Both the position numbers and the translations under genes were made by a program. A DNA stretch of 64,000 bases from Paralithodes platypus (taxonomy: Eukaryota; Arthropoda; Malacostraca; Decapoda; Lithodidae), in contig CM064517.1 in assembly GCA_032716605.1 (NCBI GenBank), positions 22,873,015 through 22,937,014 of the forward strand, in the 5' to 3' direction. Shown here one piece after another: positions 41,352 to 52,237 of this stretch (its first letter is position 1; every line of letters starts with the position of its first letter). The notes under the pieces are model-generated. The model saw nothing but the letters and a program-made list of their open reading frames with translations, ran no database searches and had not been told where the DNA came from.

Positions 41352-42822
41352 GCCAAGTTTCTGAAGCATATGTCATTGCGCTTCTAACACGTGAAGTGTA
41401 CACCTTTCCTTTCAAGGGGAGAGGGAGTCTTCTCATAGTAAGTAGTGGCAACATTTCTCTGATTTTTCCCCAGCCGCATCTACTTCTGGCGATAGTGGCG
41501 ACCTCGGCCCCACCAACAGCAGAGATAATATCTCCCAAATATAAAAACTTGTCCACCTTTTCCAGTGCCTCATTGCCAAACCTAACACTGTCGAGCCGGT
41601 CATTGAACACAAGGTCACCTTTGCGTACTATGCATACAAATTTCTAAACTTCAGACTTCTTTTTCAGTAGAGGTCCCTTTATTCTAGTGTAGCGCTTCTT
41701 CGTGGTGTACTTAGCAGCGGCAGACGCTACACTGAATTGAGTTCGGGCCCACCCCTTTTCTGCATGCTGTTCATGGGTATACACCACTTATTTCTACCTT
41801 TCCTAGCCTTAACCTAGTCTGTAAAACCTTGGTTTTATATACTGTATATTAACTCTTAATCCTTTACTTGGCATGCCTTCTCTCCATCTTCTGAACTTAG
41901 CCACACACATCTCACACACTATCTGTGATAAGTACTAGGTCATCTGCGTATAGCAGTTCCCAGGGGAGTCCAGCTCTGAAATATCCAGATAGTGCCTCCA
42001 GAACCATAACAAAGAGGAAGGGGGTTAACACAGAGCCCTGGTGGACTCAAATGCTAACAGTAAACTCCTCACTCGGTACACCTTTCACCCTCCCTGCCGT
42101 GCGCGAGTCCTCATGCATTTTCATTATCACATACACCAGCCACTCCTCTACGCCAAGTTCTCTCATAGCCCACTGCACATCTCTGGGCACCCTATCAAAG
42201 GCCTTCTCCAGGTCTACAAACACAAGGTACAGATCCCTATCTTTAAGTAAATATCTTTCCTGCAGCTACCCGACTATGAAGGTAGTATTGATTGTACCAC
42301 GTCCTGGCATAAAACTGAACTACATATCATCGATAGAGATGCTTTCCCTGATTATACCTTCAATGACTCTCATAGATCATAACTTGATCAAACATTTTCA
42401 GGCCCCTATAATTTCCCATATCTAACGAATTCCCCTTACCCTTATAAATGTTTACTATTACACTTTTATGCCATTAATTTGGGATTTTCTCCTCTCTAAT
42501 GCTAGAGTTTATTAGCTCATTTACCAATCTCACTCGTATGTTACTACCCGAGGCCAGAGCACTCTGCAGCTTTTCCGTCCTTCATTTATTTATTGCGCTG
42601 CTTACAACAGCTAACGCTATCACAGGGAGGTTGGCCAAGTATTGGCTTTTCATTACTAAGCTACTCTCTATTCCACTTAAACTCCATGTTGAGTTATCGT
42701 TCTTAGGGTACATTTCAAGCATCTCTGATTTTGTTTTCAGTGAAAACGATTATCCCATTATCATTTCCTACAACATCTCTACTGTCATCCTTTACTCGCC
42801 TAGCTATGTTGAAGAACCCATT
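41352..42822 (-). pseudogene. LINE-delta copy 2, RT and post-RT
   Basis: Minus strand: KDRDLYLVFVDLEKAFDRVP (motif A) near 42240, WAMRELGVEEWLVYVIMKMH, VHQGSVLTPFLFVMVLEALS (motif B) near 42050, and LLYADDLVLITDS with YADD codons at 41939-41950. VDKFLYLGDIISAVGGAE and RCGWGKIREMLPLLTMRRLP follow at 41410-41560. Numerous stops and shifts. Confidence 0.8.
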
Positions 42823-42900
42823 ATGGCCTTGGAATTGCTCGGGGCCTTGGGGCTGTTCGGCCAGGCAGCTTGGGGAACACCAACAACAACAACAACAACA
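42823..42900 (+). mobile_element. LINE-gamma 3' tail, solo insertion
   Basis: A 78-bp dead-on-arrival copy: GGCCTTGGAATTGCTCGGGG, GGCTGTTCGGCCAGGCAGCT, then an ACCAAC(AAC)n tail, flanked by the duplication ACCCATT (42816-42822 and 42901-42907). It matches the LINE-gamma 3' end at 13786-13840. Confidence 0.85.
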
Positions 42901-43230
42901 ACCCATTGGGATTTTCTGCATTACACACTTGGTCTATAACCAAGTCCTGTATTATTTTCTTTGCCTTGTATATCTCTTTTGCAATTCACTTAGCCGCCTG
43001 ATATTCCTCCATGCTGCCTCCTGTCTTCCATGCTTTGAAACATCTTCTTTTCTCCTTTATTAAATTTTCAACCTCGTCATTCCACCACCAGGAAATCTTA
43101 TGCCTGGGGAGTACCTTAGTTTTGCCACAGACTTTGACAGTGGCAGCAAGAAGGCTACGTTCAAGGAAATTCCATTGGCTATTTACATCATTTGGCTTAG
43201 CGCCCCTATTCATATCAATTTCCTCATGAT
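42901..43230 (-). pseudogene. LINE-delta copy 2, endonuclease-RT linker
   Basis: Minus strand: GKTKVLPRHKISWWWNDEVE, KEKRRCFKAWKTGGSMEEYQ, a typical charged linker with the WWN(D/E)E motif between endonuclease and RT. Confidence 0.7.
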
Positions 43231-43775
43231 CGCTTCAAAACATATCCCTGTACATGTAATACGATTTATTTAACAACCATACTTTTCTTTTTGGTACCTA
43301 CCCGATAGCACTATCGTTAGTGAGTGCTGTATTTATTTTGTACTGTTGTTAATATCTTGTCAAATTGCAAATTTGATTTTAATATAGCATTTTGATATAA
43401 ATTGTAGTTTCTTTATTCATACATGATTTAGTAAAAAAATTACCAGAACGTCCTGGACTTCCCAAATTTACTAATTCCTAGAATGTGACGATCGTGCGTT
43501 GTTATGTGTGTGATTAGTTTACTTGGGAAACAGATTAACTTGCTCATATAGTGATATGTGGTGGATTGTGTTTTTTTTATTTCATAATTTTATTTTGCTA
43601 AAGCGTTGTTCCACATAGCAATTTTGATTAGTTCTTTTGCCTTTATATTGTCTTTGTCCAACTTTTTGTTTGTTTATTTTGCAAGTTTTACAATTTTATG
43701 TATACCTTCTTGCGCACAGAATCTTGCCTTAAGCTCAAATCACAGACTAGGAGCTTATATTAGGAGATACATTCT
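43231..43775 (+). repeat. Repeat R1, copy 2, inside LINE-delta
   Basis: 43383-43705 aligns with 32222-32444 plus 32680-32795. The family F MITE site is empty here (near 43600). The borders of the insertion in LINE-delta are approximate. Confidence 0.6.
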
Positions 43776-44150
43776 TCGCTAGGGATGACCTTACTTCGCT
43801 AGGGATGACCTTTACATCCCGAACCCACTACCAGTCTTCCCTGTTCACCAAGAAGTAATTTATCTGGCTACTGGTGCCCCCAGAACTGTATGTGATCAAA
43901 TGACTCAACCTTTTCTTGAACTTAGTGTAATACAATCTCATGAGTGTAACACAGGACTCCAGTATATATTCACCTTCTAGATGTTTTCTTTTCTGCCCTT
44001 TTCCACCATGTACACCATCATACCCATCAGCACATGCTCCCACATGCCCATTAAGGTCTCTACTTACTGCTGTCATCTTATTCTCCGAGAGGCCCGAAAC
44101 GATTCTGTACCTACATTTACACTTGCAAGCCTGAACGCGCAGGAGGCTGC
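43776..44150 (-). pseudogene. LINE-delta copy 2, endonuclease fragment
   Basis: Minus strand: FRLASVNVGT (endonuclease start), then RDLNGHVGACADGYDGVHGG (catalytic DxN) and FKKRLSHLITYSSGGTSSQI (final part). The catalytic-Glu region is deleted between the first two. Confidence 0.75.
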
Positions 44151-47100
44151 ATACTGTCTCCTATGTGTTTTTTGGACATCAGACTTGCGTGGTTTATATG
44201 TTGTTTAATCATTCATGTTCGGTAAAGAGGAGCTGGCAAGGAAAAATTACCATCCCCAGGACTGCCCCGAAGACCGTTCCCAGCACCTTAATCCAAGGGT
44301 TACCAGGGGTAGGATTCAGTAGCCCTTGTGCACCCCACCAGAACCATCTGCAGGGACGCACCCCATGCATATAGAGCAATTCTAGCTTGATCTTTAGATA
44401 TACACACTGTTGATTTGTTACATAAAACCCCAAGTGCTTCACACTCTACACTAACTTAACTCCTTTCCAATTTCTTCATATTTTGGTGTAGGGATGCAGC
44501 TACCCCACCGCCCGCCATTTCGGTGGTGCAGTCCGCTTCTGAGGAATAGACCAGTGGTTCCTATCATCAGAACACTCCTGTGATCGGTATGCTTCTGGCC
44601 AGGGTCCTCACGGGGGTAAAGAAAATAGCAAAACAGTGGTGGAACTAGCATCCGGGTGAGGGACTGCTCTGGGTCTGCTGCTTCAGTGCTAATTGACATA
44701 GTGGAAGTGGCACTGTGGAGTAGGGATTGGGGGCATTTTTGGGAGCCTGGAGGCAGTTTCTGCCATGGCCATCCCTGTTTGGGGGCTTCCTCTGAAGCAA
44801 GACATCAGATTTATGTATGTAATTTTGTTTAATAATAGAGCAATCAAGATGTGGAAATGATATTTCACTGTCAACTGAAAATAAAGAGACTATAGTGTCA
44901 AGAATTGGACAAGTACAGTACTATTAACCTCTTCTGAGCGGGTATATTTCAGTGTGTTTCATTTTTTCAACTTGCTTTAACTGTGAAGTGAAGGGTTATG
45001 GGAAACATAGAGTGTGTGAACAAAAGATTGTATACTGGGCTATACATAGACATTAACTTGATGTTTGTAGCTACTATGTGGCCATCACAGTGAATACATG
45101 AAGTGACGTTCTTTATGCATGACAGTGCAAGGTTGAGCTATTAGTGCTTGAAGAGGCATGCACCTGCTTGGATACTTCGTACAGTACTGAGCTCGGTTTG
45201 ACTCACACGGCTGGGCTAGCCTGGTGGTACACTACCTGCTAATTCTGGTGAAATCCGATCACCCTGGGATAATGTTTTTAGAGCTGAAATTACAAAACGT
45301 TGACCGACATCTCCCACTTGACTTAGTGTTAAAGAATACTATTACTGAAAGTGCTGAATACTATCAACCATCACAGCTTCCAAATCAACTGACTGCATAA
45401 AGCCGGTGACCCGTGATCGCTCTTTCCCTCAACTTTTACTGGCAACTCTGGTCTGACAGCTAATGAGTTCAACTTTTGTGAAAAGTTTGTCACTTGAATA
45501 AAGCTACTTTTATTCTATGGTCTATTCATAATTAGTAAGCCAGAAATCTTAACCCCAGATCTCTATAACTCAAAAAGGCTTAGATGAAATGAGCTGTACA
45601 TTTCTACACATACAGTATTCCTTGGCTAACTCTTCCCAAGTGGTTACTCTAGCCCTTCTTGAATTATAGAGGTTAGTGGTCAAGATTTCTGGCCTAATTA
45701 TAGTGAATAGCCTATACATTTAAATACTAGTACAAAAGATTGGAAAAATGTTGGCTATCGAAAATTGTTGATAAAAGGTCTGGTGTGATGCCTCCTTCAG
45801 TCAGTTGGCAAGATCAGTTACCGAACAACTGAGATATGAAGTGATGTCAAGAAACTACTGTATATTAGTGTCAAGATTTTGGTATGTAGTGTTGTGCAAG
45901 TATACTAATATAAAGTTTTGTAATGTTTCTTTACTTTTGTACAAAGCGGATCTGAGGGATGCTGTAACAAACTTGGCAAAATGAGCCGTGGTTATATCTT
46001 GTACCTGGAGTGCATTTTATGCTCATCAGTTGCAATTAATTCATAAAGTCAATCAGCTTACCTATTTCTAAAATGTTGCGAAAGGTGAATACATATTTAT
46101 CAATGTTTAGGTTATAGTGGCAAATAAGCTATATGAAAGCTTGAATTGTCTTATATAGTACAGTACAGTATTGTATTACAGTAATGGGGACGGAACTCAG
46201 ATAAAAAAGTAAAGTTGGTAATTTTTCCTTATAAGATTTGAACTCCAGGAAAAAACATACTAGTAAGGTCATTTGTATTTGTCTTATCAGACATAATTTA
46301 ACTTAATAGTATCTACTAGTAGTATTTTTTTTACATCTTATATTTTAAGATAGTCTGTATTGTATAATTTTAATATATGAATCTGAGTTTGTACCAGCTG
46401 AAGGATCAAGTTATTTAGTAGTTTAGAAGGATGCAAGCTGATGCGAGTACAATATTATAAGTTGACTGCAACTGGTTAATGTAAAGTGCTCCTAGCTGTT
46501 AATTCCTCAGGGAGAGTGGAAATTATTGAACAAAACTTGCAATGATTTTGAGATTAAACCCTGACATTCAGAAACTGCATGGAATAACTTGATAAGCCAC
46601 TACTAAACAAACACTCTATTGACTCAAATGATGTTCTCTGTAGCTGAAATGAAAATAGAGAATTTTGAGTACTGTAGAGTATACTATTATGTGCATCATG
46701 ACAGTGTGTGGAACTTGCACAATAGTATTAAAACTTAATCCAGTACAGGTATTCTTCTTTAAAGGACTGTCCATGTGGTACTGGTGATAGGATATTGATA
46801 CTTATATTTTAAGTTTATAAAAACTCAAGTACAGTATTCATCTTTTAGTCTAGTTTATGATACCTACCTTATACAAAAGCTGCCACAAAAAGTTTGTCAC
46901 TCCATTATAGTAACAAAAAAGGAGGGTAGTTTATGTGACTGCCCTAATGGTAAGGAAAGATTTAATTTACCTGTTTCTCCCTCTTTTGATGTTAAATTAA
47001 GTGATTGCTAAATACGTATTCCATCCTTTAGTGAAGAATATCCATACACTATGAGAACTTCCAAATAAACTATAAGGTTGTTGCAGTGTGCACTGTCATG

Positions 47101-47639
47101 GTCTCCAGTTGAAAATCGGCAGCTTTTACTATTCAGATTTGTTTTACCACTGGGTTTTTATTTAAAGTTTAAGCCTCCTGACTTCTACCTAAACACAGTA
47201 CATTACTTAATGCCATTAGCGGGCCACAATGACAGAATCTCTACTGATGACCCCCATCTTTTATTTTGATTACTGTTATCCCTTTATTTTATTTTTATTT
47301 TTTGTATTTTTATTTTTTTTAACGTTCACGTATTTGATTACAATTGATATGTATTCCCATTGTGAGAAGCACATATATATTACTTAACTTTAATTCTTCT
47401 ATAATGTACCATAGCCTACTGTAGCTAAATTAAGATTTTAGCATCTTATTTGCATGCTTTGTATAAGTATATTTTTTAGTCAGATAGCTACATTATAATA
47501 AGTTATACCGAGTGGTGCACAAGTTGCTTTCTGTAAGGATGGCCTGAGAAAGCTTTATAGGATTGAGTTCTTTGCACAATCTTGTATATAATTTAGTTAA
47601 GTTTTAGTATTTGATAAATCTACAGATCATTCCTCCACG
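44151..47639. other. Unassigned stretch; possible LINE-delta 5' UTR then AT-rich DNA
   Basis: 44200-44700 is comparatively GC-balanced and may be LINE-delta 5' UTR, but I cannot prove it. The rest is AT-rich with no gene seen. One small palindromic element is listed separately at 45521-45712. Confidence 0.4.
45521..45712. mobile_element. Small palindromic element related to the foldback at 34509
   Basis: Ends TCTATTCATAATTAGTAAGC and, inverted, GGCTATTCACTATAATTAGG, both followed by CCAGAAATCTT. The middle holds CTATAACTCAAAAAGGCT and its partial complement. Confidence 0.65.
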
Positions 47640-49215
47640 ATCTCCCACAACCTAACCCAGCACATGAAACACACATCCTCTATACAGTATACTGTACAGA
47701 TGACCATCATGTCACAACCCCCCAAAGTCCAACAAGCAACAAGCCACCCACAGCAATACCTCCTGTAACTGGAACAATGGTTCCTATATAAAACTGCATG
47801 ACAGTCTCACTCCAAAATATCCTTTATCACAGACAGACATGAATCGCACCTTTAACCAAATGTCACACTATTCAACGAACCACTGCCCCTCAACCGAACT
47901 CACAAATTACTTGGCGTAACTTATGCCACACTCATGACATTCACTCCACACATAGAAAACACAAACACCTGAGTCTCGCAGAAACTAAACGCACTCAGAA
48001 CCCACACAGGCAAGGACTTTGACCAACAAAAGAAACACTGTCCATACTTTACAAACAGTTCATTCGCATAACCATGCACTATGCATCCTAAGCCTGGTCA
48101 CCCTGCACCTCAATCACAAACATGAAGAAACTACAAACCACTCAAAATACAGCCTTCAAAATCATAACAAGATGCACACAAACCACAAACACAAATCACA
48201 CACTTGCAGAAACACATATTCTCACACTGAAGACTCCTTTAGACATGATAGGAATAAAGTCCTACTCTTCAGCCCAAAATCCACTTCACCTAAACCACTC
48301 TCTAAGACATGACCCACTCCCACTTAGATTTTTTTTTCCCCCCCATGTCTCAACCTCGGGACCATAGGCTGTTCAGTAGTCTGTAACTCTTGTGAGGCCC
48401 CGAGATTATCGATTGAAGCTTTGAGATGTTGGATGCTTCATATGTCGCTCTAGATGGTTACAGTGGAGCTTCAAGGTGTTGGTTGCTTCCTTTCTGCCAC
48501 ACTAGATGACGACACCTTATTTATACACGTCACTTGATTGGAGAGAGCAGCTATATGGTCATTCACAGCATCTTCGAATATGATCGGGCATCTTCTATCC
48601 TATGAATTGGTGACGATATTGGGGGTATTTTCTTGACGTGTCGGTGTAGCCAGGATAATAGTAGAACCGCAGGAACTATCAGATCACCTCAGAAAAAACC
48701 CTGACGTTTGGCAGGGACTCGGACTGAGGTCCATTAGGTCTTCAGTCCACCACGCTATCGCCTCCCCCACATCTACATCAACATACCACCCACACCTCCA
48801 AACAGCATCACACATCTGCATATACACACATACTGTACCTCACTCAACAAACCATCTACAACAGCCCATACAACACACTCCTAAACTCTCCACCTCCCAA
48901 GATTAATCCATCAGAAAGCACACTCACCAGAGAAACCCAAGTCACACTTGCACGCCTCCGGTCTGGCCACCGCCCTTCATTACAACAACAACAAGATTAC
49001 TAACACAGAATAGATCCAACTGAAGACCAATCTTGTCCCTTCTGTCAACATCCCACTGACAACACAGAACACTTAATACTCCACTGCCCAACACTTTCCT
49101 CTCCCAGACACAACTTGAACATAACCTCACTCAGAGATCTCTGGACCCACCCAAGAGAGATGGATGCCGCAGGACTTCCATAGAGGGCATCTTGGGGCTA
49201 CTACAACAACAACAA
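47640..49215 (+). pseudogene. Old LINE (family theta), beta-like, split by a SINE
   Basis: Plus-strand fragments: RTHKLLGVTYATLMTFTPHI, KLQTTQNTAFKIITRCTQTT, ETHILTLKTPLDMIG, then after the interruption SESTLTRETQVTLARLRSGH, the knuckle CPFCQHPTDNTEHLILHC, and LWTHPREMDAAGL with a (CAA)n tail (49200-49213). The layout parallels LINE-beta; decay is heavy. Confidence 0.75.
48329..48770 (-). mobile_element. Poly(A) SINE-like insertion in LINE-theta
   Basis: On the minus strand it starts GGGGGAGGCGATAGCGTGGT, with an A-box-like TAGCGTGGTGG and a B-box-like CCGAGTCCC some 35 bp later. It runs about 440 bp and ends in a short A run (T run at 48329-48337). It interrupts LINE-theta coding sequence. 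tRNA-derived SINE is my inference. Confidence 0.6.
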
Positions 49216-51840
49216 AGAGAAGAGTTACCAATCAAAGGTTGTGATGGGATCTAATTTTCATTGTAATTGAGACATCAAGCTAATGGTTTTGTTAGTCAGG
49301 TATTTCATATTGACCATTATATATTAACAGTATACCAAGAGCAGAATATGAAGGACTTAGTTAAGGGGGCTAGGAATCCTCCTCCCCTTGTATAGTTCTA
49401 CTCAACAAGGCAGAGTAACGGGCGAGGGAACACGAAAGTGGTCCCGGACTCTGAGAATAGGAACGTGAAATGTTTCTGTTCATGCTCTGTCTCGTTTCGG
49501 CCACCCCCAGCAATTTGGTATGTGCGTGAGTATATACATAAGTACTGTAGTTATTTAAGCTGGTAAGATGTATAAGATTTGGACTAAGTATGGAATTTAT
49601 ATATGTTAGATATATTATGTCATATTTAGGATGAATTTGGTAAGCAGTACTGTACTGTGTTATATATTAGTCAGTTACTTATAGGGCACAAAGTAACTGT
49701 ACATAAGTAACCAACTATACTTTACTAGTTACCTTGCCGTATTTGGATACAGTGTTCTGTAATACAGGTAGCCTACTTCACTACAAAATATTAATATGTC
49801 AGCAAAATGTATCCCTGCTAGTAAGTTAGGTTATTCAGACACATTTGACTTTTATAGTAATTATTTATAAAAGTAACTTACTTGTATAAATATGTAAATA
49901 CTGTATTGAAGATAATGGTGATGTATGACGATGAAAAGTATATCTGTGGGTTTGTTGTGACAGTGCTTGGCTGGGGGTATAGTCGCCCACATGAGGTCTT
50001 CTCCTTGCCCTGATTGTAGGAATAGAAAATAAGTGAGTGAGATTATATTAGGAGTGTAACTTGTCACTCTTTTAGGCCCTGATTCATCAATGTTTACCAT
50101 TTTGCTTTACTACCGTACTACCATTGTCATAATTCCATATTTTAAAATAAAATGGTAAAGGAATACAATAGTTAAGATGTTACAAAGTGTATAATTTATT
50201 GTGAATGTTTTAGTGAAAATATATTAGAGTTAGCATGGACTTTAGCAACGATGTTGGTGGTAAATACTGTACCTTGATGAATCTGGCCCTTGATCTATAA
50301 GCTGCCATAACAAATTCCCCTCATAAGTCAACCACGCTATTGTTTACTTGACCTAAAATCACAGATAGGGAAAAATAGTATGTGGGCGACTACACATGTA
50401 ACCCATCATTCTGCAAGATGATGCCTTTTGTACCTTTTATTCTGGCTAATAATAGACAATTATATGCAGTTTAAGAAGGTCCTGTGTTATTCAGATAGTA
50501 TTTGTCCCTTTGAGGCCTAAAGGTAGGTTATAACCTAAAGAAAATTGTCTAATGGTAATCAGAATAAGACAAGAATGATGTGATTGTGCTGAAGGGGTTA
50601 AGCAGTAGGCTATCCTTGAAAATCATTCGACTCTCAGCCTCATGATGACTACAGATGATTTTATTTAGACTGCCCTTGACAATATTATTTAGTTTGAAAA
50701 ATACAATCTCTTGGGATCAAGAGATTACTGTACAGTACTTGTAATTTCTGGTAAGATCTCTCTGACTCCCTTTTGGTCCCATTTCTAAGCTGAATAAGAT
50801 TGTCTGGCAGTAGTTAAAGTAAACATTACCTCATAATATGGTTGAAGGGGATACAAGGATATAGTTGCTTGTATTATATATTACAATGTAAATGTCACCA
50901 ACATTCATAAAAAACAATCTGCAGGAAGCTGAAGTCCAGTTATATCTTAATTCTATGCCGGTCCTAAGTAACTTGTGTATGTCATTGAAGTCTCATTGCA
51001 CCATTATATCATTATTATTTATGAATTTTTCACTGAAATACACCAAATTCATGGTTATTCTTATATCCCAATATTGTTATGAAATATTCATCTGATAATA
51101 CATAGGAACTATCAGAACTAAATATGAGATATAGAAATGCCAGAACTTGGGTAAGTAAGTTTGAAAAAAGTAAAAATAGAACTGAAAATGGTGCACTGAA
51201 AATTCAGTCCTCATTTTTCACTTCGACTGCATATACATACACCTAGTTTATTGTAATGTTAAACACTGTATATATTCCAGAGTGTGAGGTGTTCAAACTA
51301 CTGTACTGTAAAGCTATACCTCTCACTATTGCAGTTAACCAAAAATACACAGCCATGCTCATTTACTTCTCAACATATCTAATATTACAGAAGGTGTAGG
51401 CTACTAGAGACCTTTTGGTGCAGGATAGAGTGTAGAGACTGGCCAAGTATTTCATTTTTCACCACCGCTATTATACACATATTTATCGACTACAGTAGTG
51501 ATTGTGGGAGATTGTACTGTTGTTGGATGAAATATAAGACAGTTGGTTAGTCAGTAGTCAGTTATAGGTTAGTCAGTAGCCACTAGCCAGTTATGAAATA
51601 TTTCAAACTAAATACAAGGTGATCATCAGTTTAGCAAATAGTGTATTTACAGAAAGGGACCTACCAAAGCAGGTAGTGCTTCAATCACTCATTATTAATC
51701 CATTACTGCTCTGATGTTTTTGGCTTCACCTCAGTCTGCAGCAAAGTCGTTTCACATCTACATTCTAAAATTGTCAAATTAAAATCATAAATGTAAATTA
51801 ACTAACTTTAATGACAATGGTATGTATGTATGTATGTACA
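49216..51840. other. Unassigned AT-rich stretch
   Basis: No gene seen. 49480-49545 matches the right end of the MITE at 51841-52237 (GGCCACCCCCAGCAATTTGG, then GTATATACATA). A family I MITE lies at 50398-50601. Confidence 0.4.
50398..50601. mobile_element. TTAA-type MITE, family I, copy 1 (decayed)
   Basis: Right end GTGCTGAAGGGGTTAA at 50601; left end TAACCCATCATTCTGCAAGA, with GTAA for TTAA. It aligns in reverse with 63207-63407 over blocks such as TGCAGTTTAAGAAGG and AAAGAAAATTGTCT. Confidence 0.65.
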
Positions 51841-52237
51841 GTATGTATATATTCAGACACATACTCCACAGCTGGGGGTGGCTGACTCGAGACAGAGCCT
51901 GAATAGGGACAACACAATACAACAGAAAAACAAAACAATCAAATTTGCACACATCTAGGTCGCCCAGGAGAAGACCCAGAGACCCAGGTCCATTTTTGGG
52001 GTCCCCAGCTAAGATACCCAGGTCCCAGACCTCCCGGAGAGATTCGGTCTCGGCAGGCAGACACGCAGCGGAGCTTTACCACCCCAATGCCCGCCCACCT
52101 TACTTCCAGGCATGGCCCTTCACAAGATAGGCCGGCTACCTGGGCCGGTGGTGGACCAAACTATAGTGCAGTAGTACCGGCTCTGTCTGGAGTCTGCCAC
52201 CCCCAGCTATGGGGTATGTGCCCGAGTATATACATAC
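51841..52237. mobile_element. MITE with 55-60-bp terminal inverted repeats (family G)
   Basis: Left GTATGTATATATTCAGACAC, then CAGCTGGGGGTGGC; right inverted GTATGTATATACTCGGGCAC, then TAGCTGGGGGTGGC. The repeats run to GACAGAGCC. The interior is GC-rich (GACCCAGAGACCCAGGTCC) with no convincing ORF. Superfamily not recognised. Confidence 0.75.

Larger units (their letters stand above)
37562..44150 (-). mobile_element. LINE (family delta), copy 2, outermost of a three-level nest
   Basis: Minus-strand order: endonuclease (44150-43776), linker (43230-42901), RT (42822-41640), post-RT (41640-41352). The C-terminal end lies beyond the nested insertion at 37869-37586, closing with a poly(A) tract (T run 37562-37585). 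Interrupted by repeat R1 (43231-43775), a LINE-gamma 3' tail (42823-42900) and LINE-delta copy 1 (37871-41351). Frames are heavily broken. Confidence 0.8.
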
